In this document: piece by piece, positions 40,991 through 52,548 of the stretch | Layout of the letters: every line of letters starts with the position of its first letter | How positions within the stretch are numbered: position 1 is the stretch's first letter | DNA from: Chrysomallon squamiferum | Lineage: Eukaryota; Mollusca; Gastropoda; Neomphalida; Peltospiridae | NCBI GenBank assembly: GCA_012295275.1 | Contig: CM022677.1 | Location: 2,794,133 to 2,858,132, forward strand | Reading direction: 5' to 3' | Length of the DNA stretch: 64,000 bases | Translations under genes and position numbers: made by a program | Notes under the pieces: model-generated | Seen by the model: only the letters and a program-made list of their open reading frames with translations | What the model was told of the DNA's origin: nothing | The model's database searches: none

Positions 40991-41470
40991 TACAGATATG
41001 GTTATGCTATGGGTAGAGTGAGTGTTAGTGTTTTCATTAGGGTTAAGGTTATGTTTAGTGTTAAGCTTCAGGTTCAGATTAGGTTTGGTGTTAGTATTAG
41101 AGCTTGGGTTGGGATTTGGGCTAGATGCTACATTAGGGTTAGAATTAGGGTATTGATTAGGGTTAGCATGTGGGTTTGTTTTGTGTTTACAGTTGGTGTA
41201 GGCTAGATTAGGGTTGGGTTGTATTAGGCTTAAGGTCAGTGTTGGCATTAAGGGTTAAGCTTTCACTATGGGTGATGATTAGGGTTTAGTATTAGGGCTG
41301 GCTTTAGGATTAGGGTAGGATTCATTTGATGGTATATTTTGTTGAAGATACTTTTGATATAAAACTTGAAAAATGTTAAGAGGAATTAAAATTAATTTCA
41401 AAATATGTATTTTAGGATAAAATTTGAAATAAGATTTATTTCAATAAGTCATTAATTTATCACACTGTTA
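40991..41470. repeat. Composite TTAGGG-like family, copy 1
   Basis: A degenerate head rich in GGGTTAGxxTTAGGGTT (41010-41330) is followed by an AT-rich tail with CTTTTGATATAAAACTTGAA, TTTTAGGATAAAATTTGAAA and ATTTCAATAAGTCATTAATT, then TTACAAGTAAGGTTAAG. The same order recurs at 42.0-42.44 kb. Confidence 0.6.
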
Positions 41471-41965
41471 CAAGTAAGGTTAAGTAGATATTTAGAGTTA
41501 AGGCTATATTTAGGGTTAAGGCTATATTTAGGGTTAAGGCTATATTTAGGGTGAAGGCTATATTTAGAGTTAAGGCTATATTTAGGGTTAAGGCTATATT
41601 TAGGGTTAAGGCTATATTTAGGGTTAAGGCTATATTTAGGGTTAAGGCTATATTTAGGGTTAAGGCTATATTTAGGGTTAAGGCTATATTTAGGGTTAAG
41701 GCTATATTTAGGGTTAAGGCTATATTTAGGGTTAAGGCTATATTTAGGTTAAGGCTATATTTAGGGTTAAGGCTATATTTAGGGTTAAGGCTATATTTAG
41801 GGTTAAGGCTATATTTAGAGTTAAGGCTATATTTAGGGTTAAGGCTATATTTAGAGTTAAGGCTATATTTAGGGTTAAGGCTATATTTAGAGTTAAGGCT
41901 ATGTTTAGGGTTAAGGCTATATTTAGAGTTAAGGCTATCTCTAGGGTTAAGGCTATATTTAGGGT
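41470..41965. repeat. 18-bp TTAGGG-derived tandem repeat, about 27 copies
   Basis: The unit is TTTAGGGTTAAGGCTATA. It can be parsed as three hexamers, TTAGGG, TTAAGG and CTATAT. Some copies carry TTAGAG, and one base is deleted at about 41748, which shifts the open frame. Embedded in the composite repeat family. Confidence 0.95.
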
Positions 41966-42560
41966 TAACGTTATGGATACCATTAAGATTAGGGCTATTT
42001 TTAGCATTAGGTCAGGATTGGAGTGGAGTTAGATATATGGTTAGGATTAGAGTTAGATTTAATTATCTGTTTATCTTAAGGTATTTTTCACAAAACAAGA
42101 ACAAAAAAAAAAACATGAATAAATATGTTGAATATTAGGATCAAACAGGTGATGGTTAGGTTTGGGTGAAGAGTAAGAATTATGATTAGGGTTAGATAAT
42201 TTAATTATCAGTATATCTTAAAAAATATTTTCTTGTGAGAAAAAATTGGGAAAAAAAAAATAAAAAAAAATAAATAAATAAATAAATAAAATTGTTGTTT
42301 GTATTATGACAAATTTAAAATAACTTTTCTATTTCAAAAAATTAACTATGAGTCTTAGCATATATTTTAAAATTAGTTTTATTTCAATAAATCCTTAGTA
42401 TATCATACTCTTACAAGTAAGGTTATGGATATGGTTAAGTTTATGGTTATCTTTAGGTTACTGTTAGGGTTAGGTTTAAGATTAAAATTAGCATTAAGGT
42501 TTGGTTAGGGTTAGAGTTCACATGAGGGTTATTGTAAGGATTAATTTTAGGTGTTACAGA
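41966..42560. repeat. Composite TTAGGG-like family, copies 2 and 3
   Basis: A short TTAGG-rich head, the tail TTTAATTATCTGTTTATCTT with ATTTTTCAC, then a second head and tail with AATTTAAAATAACTTTTCTA, ATTTCAATAAATCCTTAGTA, and again TTACAAGTAAGGTTA at about 42412. Confidence 0.6.
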
Positions 42561-42809
42561 TTAAATGGGGAAAACGCAAAACAAAGTTTACATTTTCTGG
42601 CATCTGTGCATGCACTGACCTAGGGTTTTAAAATTTCACATGTTCGTAGCTTGTTAAACAACTCATCTGTTCAGAATATTTCATCACAGTAGTTCTGTTT
42701 ATTAGCTCACCTCCCACCAGAATCACTTATGATATTCTGACATATGAAAATCACAGACTTAAAATGTTGTAAAAACAGTGCAGATGAGTCATTTTGACAT
42801 AAAGTGAAC

Positions 42810-43128
42810 TGTGACACGTATAAAGAACATTGCAAATGAACATGTGTGTGCCAGCATAGGATGATAAAAACATGGTGAGAACAATGAAAACTCAGGTTTT
42901 GCAAATGAACATGTGTGCCAGCATAGGATGATAAAAACATGGTGAGAACAATGAAAACTCAGACATGTATAAAGAACACTGCAAATGAACATGTGTGTGC
43001 CAGCATAGGATGATAAAAACATGGTGAGAACAATGAAAACTCAGACATGTATAAAGAACACTGCAAATGAACATGTGTGTGCCAGCATAGGATGATAAAA
43101 ACATGGTGAGAACAATGAAAACTCAGGT
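42810..43128. repeat. ~82-bp tandem repeat, about 4 copies
   Basis: The unit contains CATGTATAAAGAACACTGCA, then AATGAACATGTGTGTGCCAG, then CATAGGATGATAAAAACATG and a GTGAGAACAATGAAAACTCA end. One copy is shortened to about 68 bases. Confidence 0.95.
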
Positions 43129-45700
43129 TTTGATGGAATAAGATAAACCACATTGTACAGATCAGTGATACGCAGTGCATGGGGGGGATGTCAGAGACTT
43201 TAGATGAATCTTGGCAAAATAAGTGCACAGTTTAAGCATAATTTTGTTAAGATTTTCACACAAAAACACAAAGAACATGTTTTATTGACTTATTTGAGCA
43301 AAAACATGTTTAGACATGAAAGTTGAGATGTTTTCAAAACTATTGATCTGTTGATGCACTGAACATTATTAATAGACTTTAAGTCAAAAGTACATTGTGC
43401 GACATCTGACTGGTTATCCCAATCAACCACACCTGTCTTTTTCCTTCTGATATATTTACCAAACAGTCATCACCCATAATGAAAAATATGTGTAAAAAAT
43501 ATATTTTATTTCTGTTATTTTATAGATTAGTTTATTACTTGCAAAGGATTTTTTTTAAATTTAATTTAATATAAAAGTAATTATATTCAATATAATGTTA
43601 AAATATATTAAAAGTGAAGTCTAGAATTCATTTGAACACTGAAAGCAAAAATGTGTTATAAAAAATTAGTTCTGTATTAAAACTTAACCCTCTGTTTTGA
43701 ATCTGACATTTAAAACTGATACTAAATGTTTGTATTTACACTTCTAGTGATTACAGTAAATGGCTGGTTTAGAGCAACATTACAAGTTTAACCTTTTATT
43801 CTGAATACTTTTCACTTTATTTGCATCAGGTAGTGGAGATCAATCTCCTGTTTTGTCATCCAGTGTAATTTTACAATAATGTTGAGGATATTCTGAGGGT
43901 ATATGTCTATCTTTACACAATGAAATAAGATATTTTTCTCTTTAGTTCAGAATTTGGCAGTTTTTGTTTCTAACAGACAAACCAACTCTTCATTGAACTA
44001 TAAACTTCATTTTTCTCACTGAGCCTTTCCTCTGATTTTCTAAATTGTAACCATTTTATTTACATTCAGTTAACTCTTTGTCTGTGGAATAAGCTGTACA
44101 AAGAGGCAACATGTTTAACTTATTATTTCACATTCAGGAAATGTGGTGTTTTAAAAGTATATTTCTTTATGTGAGCCATTCTGACCTGTCACATTATGGC
44201 TGAACATAAATAGAAATATTTGTTTAGCGTTTCTGTAGCAGAATGAACAGAATCACATAACACGTGTATGACCTGTCTTCAGTACTTTGTGATCAGTACG
44301 CAAACAACAACATGGAGAAGTGCTGTGATTATAAAATGTTTCCTGTTTTATTCTGATTATGAATCAAAGATACACAAGATGTAAGCTGTGGCCATGGCTT
44401 GATGTACATAACTGAACGTGTGTCTATTTACATGATCCAAAGGTAACAGAATACTCCTCCACTGTTCAGTTTGTAAAATCTTAAGAAGCAGCAACTCCAT
44501 TTTCTTTTGTAATGCACATGATTCCCCAAAGAACAAAATACTGTAAGTACAGCTTCAAAAGTGGCAATATTATGTGGAATGCTGTGATTTTAAATTATTT
44601 TGTCCAAGTACTTCATAATCTGCTTTCCTATCACTTGTCACCTGTCCTGAGTCTTTTATATCACACAAAATACCAGTTATATCTGGGACTGTGGAATGTG
44701 TAACTGCATTCCCTGTAGAAAACACTTCTATTGTTTGAAAGGAAACAGGTTTCTTTCTGTTGTTTTAACACTGATCATATGTAAACTATACATTCAGATC
44801 AGAGCTGAGGAACTGCCTCTTGGTATTCTGCTTTGTGTATGTGCTTTCAGTACAAGAAAAGATTGTGTAATTTCAAACATAATTAATAATTTCTCTTGCT
44901 GTTTTTCTTTTTTCTGCTTCATTGTTGTCTTGGTAATTTTTCTACTCCCTTTAGTGTTTTATTATACCAGATTTGCATACATAAATGCTTTGACCAGCTA
45001 GTGACAAAAAAAAAGAAGAAGTAAAAAAAGAAAGCCCTAGGCTTTTCAGCATGCAGAAATATCTACTATGTTATGATACAGAAAATATTTCTCCTTGTTA
45101 CAGGACTGAAGACCCAAAAATGAAATGAATAAATGTCTTACTGCAGTTTTGACAGTTTTCTCTGATATAATTGTGTATTCCTTCCCAGTTGTCTCTAGCC
45201 TGGATTTGTTTTTTTCCCAGTGTTCTTCTTCTTATTATTAGACTTGCTTATTTTCCCGACAGAAACAGTGACAAGGTGATTTTTCTTTTTCCTTTGTGTG
45301 TCCACATGGTTATTAATTTTTTGTGAGGTGGTGTTTAATGTGAAGACTGCATTATGTCAGGGATATATAAATTGTAATGTTCAAGTTGTGTGTGAGCTAA
45401 AAAGACAGTTTCCTTTAAGACTCTTGTTTTCTTTGTGGGTTTCATTTCATATACAAGTCTTACATACTTACTTGAGAATATCTTCAGTTTATTTTCAAGT
45501 AAATTAGCTACAGCTAGAAGTAAAGTATCTACATTAACTACTGACCCGTTTTCACTCACTCCAAAGTATTCAGCCTGCTGATAGTGCTTGTCTAGGCAAA
45601 TTTATATATGACATAGCTTCATTTTTCTTTTCCTTTCTTCCTTAATTCTTTCTTTCTTTTATTTATTTCTTAATTATTTTTTATAATGATTATTTATTTT
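43129..45700. other. Mostly unique, non-repetitive stretch, no gene identified
   Basis: This is the longest stretch without obvious tandem repeats. Open frames at 44512-44703 and 44696-45001 show no family signature and no splice-supported partner. Confidence 0.45.
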
Positions 45701-45704
45701 CCAG

Positions 45705-45730
45705 ATGAAACAATAACACACAGCTGTAAG
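45705..45730 (+). pseudogene. Possible exon fragment related to the 58952 exon
   Basis: The acceptor TTTTCCAG and donor GTAAGT flank 26 bases which, in the phase of the 58952 exon, read ETITHSCK. The cognate start of that exon reads GGETINYCEY with a near-identical DNA core, GAAACAATAA. It may be a truncated duplicate of the cysteine-rich gene. The segment is very short, so chance cannot be excluded. Confidence 0.25.
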
Positions 45731-45873
45731 GTAAGTATTAGTAGGTTAAAGTAGATCTGTTTGTTAAAAGGGTTTAAAGTGGATCTTACTCTACTGCTCT
45801 GAAGTTATTATGGGTTTCTAAAACTTATGTACATAAAGGGGGAGAGAATTGGCAGAAACAGAAAGACAGAGAG

Positions 45874-45908
<35 letters not shown>

Positions 45909-47740
45909 GGTTGTTTTTGTGTGTGTATGGAGTGTATTTTGGTCTTTTATAATGACATTTTTTTTTTATTCAATATTTATTTATTTTATTAACTAATTAA
46001 ACTATTTAATTGCTAATGTGTGAATTTCATTTTTCTTTCCTTCCTTATTTTATTTATTTATTTATGTGTTGTAAGATGGGACTGAGTCCACCAAGTGTCA
46101 AGTGTGTCAGTAAATATGTCTGTCTGTCTGTACACCTGATCATTAGAATTAGTTCATATGAGTGTAATGTATCTTTGTATGTGTATGTGTGTGTATATAA
46201 TTTATCTATGTATGCAGGTATTTTTGTTTCTGTATGTATGTGTCTGCATGTATATATTTATACAGATGTATGTATATATGTATGAATGTACGAGTGTGTC
46301 AGTATTTATAGACATATGTGTGTGCATGTATTAGTATCTTGTTTTATGTAGATTCTGCATTCAGACAATTTTGTGGAAATCATTGGCACAGGAAGATGAA
46401 GTCCAATCATGACCTCACCAACATCATCATCATCATCATCATCATTATTTCAACACAGCTGGGTGACTATTTAATTAGATTTTTATCAGTTGTATGATGT
46501 CTCTTCTTTAACACCAAACAAATTCCTTTATTACTTTCAGCAAAACTGTTTTTTAACTTCTGTTTTCTCTGTAGTCTTCTCCATTCTCCTTTAGCACAAA
46601 ACTGCTTTATGATATTCAGTTAGGTAATGGTATTAATAGTGCACAACATACACATTATTTACATAGAAATCTAAACCAATAACTTTCGGACTTTTAATTT
46701 TTTTTTAAATCTGATTTTATTTGATAATCTTTACTATTATTATTATTATTATTTAGTTATTTATTTATTTGTTTATTTTAATAATTTATTGTTTTAATAC
46801 TTTGTTACAAGCGATTACCGCATCACAGATCACGGAAATGGTCGAATGTGAAATTACCTGAATTAACTGTTTTATTTAGATTTAAAAACACCTTGTGATC
46901 TCTGCGAATTTATAATGCATTTATTTAACTCAGCAACTTTAAATATGTTTTCTTGGTGCAAAACTGGTAAAATACCTAAAAGTTCCTTAATAAATAAATT
47001 ATTTAAACAATTAATAAATAAGACAACTTGGCTTCGGCAGTTTACGTAAACCAAATGAAGAGACTAAGCTATGATCTATATCTGTATATAAACATTGGTT
47101 TATAAACGTACTTTTAATAGTCACATATTATCTCATAAAAGATAAAACATGAAAATCATTAACTGAAATTAAATTGATTAACGCCTTCAATATAAAACTA
47201 TTATAAATATTTAAATAAATAAATTGCTGATGACACTAAATTAGTAACTGGTTCTGGTTAGTCGGAATGTGTTTTTATTATCACACACAAGCAACCAAAA
47301 CCGGTTAACAACAAAAGTACTTAACCGTTTAATGTTCTGAATAGTTGTATCAATATTGAATAATGCATGGTCTTGTTTATTTTTTATCATACTTTCAATT
47401 TTTATATCTAGAAATGTCAACTTCAACTTTCCGATTTTATTGACAGAAACTATCTCAACCCTTATCCTAAGTTTACGGTTACAGAACGTTTTGTCACAAG
47501 CGAATAGAACTGTATTAATTCTTCGTGACATCGCATGTTACGGCAATGGCCGAACTAGTCTTAATCAAATGCCGATTATTGACAGAATAAATATGTATGG
47601 TTTAATAATGTTATGCAGGAATAAAAAGACAAATTCTAACAAAATGTCATCAAAAAGTTTTTAAATTATATAAATGCTTTACAAAATAAACAAACAATTT
47701 AATAAATGTTTCCGGTTTTAAAGCCATCTGACTTTTAACT
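45731..47740. other. AT-rich non-coding stretch with microsatellites
   Basis: (TA)n at about 45876-45899, TATG-type DNA at 46170-46300 and (ATC)n at 46425-46445. Two related segments around ACGGxAATGGxCGAA lie at about 46835 and 47542, suggesting a dispersed element. No gene was assigned. Confidence 0.5.
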
Positions 47741-47746
47741 TCGCCA

Positions 47747-47974
47747 ATTTGCATAATCTGAATGACGTCACTGGAAAAGTAGCAGCAGCAGCAACATGGC
47801 GTCAAATTCTACATAGATATATTTTTATGATACTTATTTTATATTTTTTCTGTATTTTAAAGATGAATATGATATGGATTCAGTTTATTTGGATTACTTA
47901 GACATTCTTTTCATTAAAGATAATTACTTCATTCTGGGAGACTGAGCTGACTTGGTAAAAAAAGAAAACAACAA
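47747..47974 (+). promoter_or_regulatory. Candidate promoter and non-coding first exon
   Basis: Within 60 bases lie an octamer ATTTGCAT (47747-47754), a full palindromic CRE TGACGTCA (47763-47770) and a YY1-like AACATGGCGTC (from 47793). The ATG opens only a five-codon frame. A consensus donor GTAAGT follows at 47975. The motifs match known animal transcription-factor sites; the promoter role is inferred. Confidence 0.35.
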
Positions 47975-48649
47975 GTAAGTCCATTATTTTGTATTTCGTT
48001 TTTTTTTTCTTCTGTTGTAACAATTACAGCATTTATTAGTATTAACATTAGTTTTGCTGTTCTTTTTGTTGTTATTATTGTTATTCCTACTATTATTATT
48101 ACTTTATTATTATTATTTTTATGATTATTATGATTATTGTATTATTATTATTATTAATGATGTTGTTCTTTTTCTTATTATTAAAACCACTTTGTAAAGG
48201 ATTACACTTTCATTTTTGTTTTTTAATATTAATAGTAAATTTATTTATCTATTTATTTATTTACCACTACCAATACAACAACAGTGCCTGCTAGGGATGC
48301 TGCTCCTACTATTACTACTAATACTAACACTGCAATTATTATTACTATTATACCCTTTATACAATTTACCCATAATGGGCTCATGTTGATAGCACACACA
48401 CACACACACACACACAAAACATACATAAACACTCATGTCTGTGTATGCATACATACATATCTGTCTGCATGTGTGTCTGTGTGTGTGTGTGTGCTGTCTA
48501 TCTAGGTTCATATATATATATGTGTGTGTGTGTGTCTGTGTTTATATATAAGTATATTCATATAAACACATACACACATACACACATATATGCACATATA
48601 GGTGTTCACACACACACACACACACATACACACACACGTATCTCAATAC

Positions 48650-48750
48650 ACGAATAGTAACACTGTCAACTGTGGGGTGCAGGTGAACGGGTGTCATAAG
48701 TTTGAGTCTCATCAGCTGCATTTGACTGGGTTTGTGATTGTACTAATATT
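48650..48750 (+). mobile_element. tRNA-derived SINE, copy 1 (5'-damaged)
   Basis: GGGTGTCATAAGTTTGAGTC then TCATCAG matches the B-box half of copy 3, but the A-box half is decayed (GAATAGTAACACTG). Confidence 0.45.
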
Positions 48751-49186
48751 ACTATTGTTGTTGTTATTATGATTATTACTTTATTATTAGTAGTAGTAGT
48801 AGTAGTACTAGTAGTAGTAGTAGTATCTGTTTATAAACAACGCATGTTGTGTATTGTTTTTTTGGTATTTGTATTAACTTTATTTATGTATTTATTTATT
48901 TACCACTACCAATACAACTACAGTGCCTGCTACCGTTACTGTTACTACTATTACAACTGCTACTAACAGTGGAATTATTATTATTATTGCTATTATATAT
49001 TTCACACAAAATGCATGAAGTACCATAATTAGCTCATGTTTATAGCATGCATGCAGACACACATATCTATGTGTATGTGTGTCTGCATGTATATTTGTGT
49101 GTGTGTATGTATGTGTGTACATAATACACACACATCTGTACAACTTTGTTTATATAGGTACATGTTGTGTGTGTGTGTGTGTGTGT

Positions 49187-49290
49187 TATAGATTGTCTAG
49201 ATGGCTGAATTGTAACATCATCTACATTCGGAGTGTGGGTGAGTCTGCTCAGCAAAATTTGACAGGTTTTGTGAAGTTGTGATTGTACTA
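49187..49290 (+). mobile_element. tRNA-derived SINE, copy 2 (B box deleted)
   Basis: ATTGTCTAGATGGCTGAATT then GTAACATC keeps an A box (49202-49212). The B-box region is shortened to GGGTGAGTCTGCTCAGC. Confidence 0.45.
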
Positions 49291-49477
49291 ATATTTCTAT
49301 TGTTATTACTATTATTATTACAACTTTCTTCTTCGTCTTCTTCTTATTATTATTGGTTTATAAAGAACTACATGTATATCTGTGTGCATGTGTATATATA
49401 AATACATACATACATACATACATACACATGCACATATCTGGCTTTGTGTATGTGAATGTGTGTATCTTTGTATATAA

Positions 49478-49524
<47 letters not shown>

Positions 49525-49560
49525 AGTATGTATGTCTGTGTGCATGTGTATATATTATAG

Positions 49561-49735
49561 GTTGTCTTGGTGGCTGAATGGTAACATTGTCAGCCTTTTT
49601 GGTGCAGTTGAATGGGTGTCATAAGTTCAAGTCTCATCAGTTATATTTGACAGGCTTTGTGAGGTTGTGACTGGACTTTGTCCTCCTGTGTCAGTACATT
49701 CCTGAATAAAGTCTACATGCAGAGTCTGATGCTAA
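49561..49735 (+). mobile_element. tRNA-derived SINE, copy 3 (most complete)
   Basis: The head GTTGTCTTGGTGGCTGAATG contains a good RNA polymerase III A box, TGGCTGAATGG (49571-49581). A B box, AGTTCAAGTCT (49624-49634), lies 42 bases downstream, typical of tRNA spacing. A tRNA-unrelated body follows (TTTGACAGGCTTTGTGAGGT to about 49735). Other copies in the same orientation support a mobile family. Confidence 0.65.
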
Positions 49736-49759
49736 ACTACATAACATACATACACACTT

Positions 49760-49777
49760 ACATACATTTATATATAA

Positions 49778-49810
<33 letters not shown>

Positions 49811-50013
49811 TGTATGTTATGTATATATATGTAGGTAGGTAGGTCAGTATGTAGGTATGTATATATATGTATTTTGACCATTGTAATGCATATCAAAGTG
49901 CTCTTTAGATACATTTTATATATGTGTGTGTTTTTGTGTGTCTATGTATGTGTGTATATGTATGCATATACACACATATATACATATAGAGAGACATACA
50001 TGTATATATATAT

Positions 50014-50046
<33 letters not shown>

Positions 50047-50060
50047 TAGCTAATTAGATA
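49760..50060. repeat. TATG, TA and TAGA microsatellites
   Basis: (TATG)n at about 49780-49815, mixed TA/TG to about 50000, and (TAGA)n at 50018-50044. Confidence 0.9.
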
Positions 50061-50159
50061 ATTAGATAATAAACTAATTAGCTTGTACTGGATTGCTTAT
50101 TATTTAAAGATATATCTAATAAGATAAAACATTTATGGTAGTGTTAGTAATTACATTTG

Positions 50160-50402
50160 GTAGTAGGTAGTAGTAATGGCAGTAGTAATTATAACTAAGA
50201 TAGTAATAGTAGCTGCAGTAACAGTAGCAGTAATAGTAATGACAGTAGTAATATTGATAGTAGCAACAGTAATAAAGTTAGTGTTAATAGTATTAGTAGT
50301 AATAGTAGTGATAATAATAGTTGTAGCAGTCTTCATAATAATGATATTAGTAATAGTAGTACTTGTGATAGTAACAGTATCAGTAGTGGTAATAATAACA
50401 AT
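50160..50402. repeat. Degenerate TAGTAR trinucleotide tract
   Basis: Decayed TAG/TAA repeats give an open, hydrophobic Val/Ile frame on plus and a Thr-rich frame on minus. Not a gene. Confidence 0.8.
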
Positions 50403-50574
50403 TTCATTTGTTTTTAGGTTTTTGTGCATCATTTTACTTTTCTTTTCTTTTTTTTCTTTTTTTTATTTGTGATCAGTTTTGTTTCTTATTTTATTTTATT
50501 TATTCAATAGTATATCTATCTATCTATAAACAGATAACTAGTAATAAACATACATAATACAAGCTGATATGATA

Positions 50575-50818
50575 CACTTATTACTTATCTAAGCTACACT
50601 TATGAACACTTATTACTTATCTATGATACATTTGTTACTTATCTAAGATACACTCACTACCTTTCTGTAATAACTTATCACTTAACTAAAATACACTTAC
50701 TACTTTTCTAAGACACACTCACTACCTTTCTGTAATAACTTATCACTTAACTAAAATACACTTACTACTTTTCTAAGACACACTTATTACTTATGTAAGC
50801 TACACTTAGTACTCATTA
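50575..50818. repeat. Tandem repeat, ~67-bp units built of shorter subunits
   Basis: ACACTCACTACCTTTCTGTA, then ATAACTTATCACTTAACTAA and ACTTACTACTTTTCTAAG repeat twice. They are preceded by CTTATTACTTATCTA subunits. Confidence 0.85.
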
Positions 50819-51545
50819 AGGCAATGGATAGGGTTAGGGTTAAATTTGGGGTTTTGTTCAGTGTAGGGTTACGTTCAGGGCTATTGTTTGTGTTAGGATT
50901 AGAGTTAGGGTTAGGGTTTATGCTAGGTATCAGGTTAATGTTAGATTTAATTACTTATTTACATAAAGAGACTTCTGATGTAAACCTTGAAACATTTATG
51001 ATGACTTTTGCAATAAAATAGTTAACTACTTTCATTTAAAAATTTTTACACTTGATCAGTGATCTTATCGAATTTTAAGAACTTTTTTTTCTCAAAATAT
51101 GGACTTGCAAAATGTTTAAGGATCAGTTTGAACATAAAATGTAAAATAGTTTTCATTAGGATCAATATTTTACTCATTATATTGTGAGATATAAGGTTAT
51201 GACTAGGGTTTGTGTAAGGGACAGCATTAAGGTTAAGGTTAGGGTAAATGTTAGACTTAAGTATCTATTTTTAATCAAGAGACTTTTCATATAAAACTTT
51301 AGAAATTCATAACAAATATTAGCATAAAATGTTTCTAAAAAATGTTTGAATTGCACAAGGGTTAGAGTTATTTATTTCTCTCAAAATACTTTTCTCTTAA
51401 AACTTAAAAAAATGTCATGATGAGTAATAAGATAAAATTTAAAACAACTTTCATTTAAAAGAAAAAATAACATCGGATAGTACAAAAAGAGTGTTATGAT
51501 ATATCTTATTTTGATAAATCTATAATTCCTGCTTTTGTTCAAATA
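50819..51545. repeat. Composite TTAGGG-like family, copies 4 and 5
   Basis: Heads with GAGTTAGGGTTAGGGTT (about 50900) and GTTAAGGTTAGGGTAAA (about 51230). Tails with TTTAATTACTTATTTACATA or ACTTAAGTATCTATTTTTAA, AGACTTxTxATxTAAAxCTT, then ACTTTCATTTAAAA. The open frame at 50824-51021 is part of this repeat. Confidence 0.65.
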
Positions 51546-51780
51546 AGGTTACAGGTAGGGTTAGCATTAGCTTTAGGGTTAGTAATGATTAGTGATCAGG
51601 GTTAGCATTAGCTTTAGGGCAATGTAATGATTAGTGATCAGGGTTAGCATTAGCTTTAGGGTTAGTAATGATTAGTGATCAGGGTTAGCATTAGCTTTAG
51701 GGCAATGTAATGAATAGTGATCAGGGTCAGGATAAAATTTTAAAAATAACTTTCATTTGAAAGCCATGCATGCAAAAAGA
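51545..51780. repeat. ~42-bp tandem repeat within the TTAGGG-like family
   Basis: About four copies of AGGGTTAGCATTAGCTTTAG then GG(TTAG or CAATG)TAATG and ATTAGTGATC, ending in a partial tail ATAACTTTCATTTGAAA. Confidence 0.85.
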
Positions 51781-52116
51781 CAGATTTAGAGTCCGAGAAA
51801 CACTAGCAATAACGTCACAGAAGACAGACAGACAGACAGACAAATACATGCATGTCTTCATACATGATTATACATCCAACCTGTGCATGCATGTTGACAG
51901 AAACACATATAACGCAACGGAAAGTAAGTCATTCGAATGAATAACAACCAACTCGTAATAAATGTTGATTCATTCATGTTTTTGTACACGTACAACGAAA
52001 TAACGAACGTGTGTAGATGCTAAAGATAACGTATAGGCCTACATATGCACTGTTGAGTCGTTTTAATAAATGAACGAAATAAAGAATAAATAAATAAATA
52101 ATTAAAAAATCACATA

Positions 52117-52150
<34 letters not shown>

Positions 52151-52490
52151 TTTGTTTCGTTAGTGACATCGTAAAGTAGTTACTACTAATATTACTTTTC
52201 TGCTTCTCATTATTACTGAACGCCCTTACAGTATGTGTTTGTTCTACTTTGTTATTGTAATTTCAGTTATTACTATTGTTGTTGTGTTAATTTGTCCTTG
52301 TCTTTCAGTATAAAGTATGATCTAGATCACTGGTTTTCAAACTTTTTCATACCGTGACTCAATATGACTGATGACCCATTTAAAATTTTTGATTCAGTAA
52401 TATCTAAGGTATTTATATTTTTCATCATCCAGAGACAGTAAAAACGGAATCTATATTCACTATGACAAGTCCCAAACCTATCTACATGTT

Positions 52491-52548
<58 letters not shown>

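Larger units (their letters stand above)
48240..49735 (+). repeat. Repeated ~640-bp unit: TTTA/trinucleotide, CA/TG tract, SINE
   Basis: Unit 1 (about 48246) and unit 2 (about 48893) both begin TTTATTTATTTACCACTACC, then ATACAAC, ACAGTGCCTGCTA, ATTAxTAC trinucleotides, TCATGTTxATAGCA, a CA/TG microsatellite and a SINE segment. A partial third unit runs from about 49345. The spacing of 647 bases suggests segmental tandem duplication. Confidence 0.75.

Noticed and set aside
41551-42138. 195-codon frame with KAIFRV then LRLYLG repeats
   Set aside because: It is the 18-bp telomere-like array; the change of repeat peptide marks a one-base deletion, not a domain boundary.
44696-45001. 101-codon plus-strand frame with hydrophobic C-terminal part
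   Set aside because: The hydrophobic part comes from T-rich DNA; no homology recognised and no second support.
47241-47531. Minus-strand frame with KIGKLKLTFLDIKIES, reminiscent of reverse-transcriptase LxFLDxxI boxes
   Set aside because: Only one short motif; neighbouring catalytic motifs are absent.
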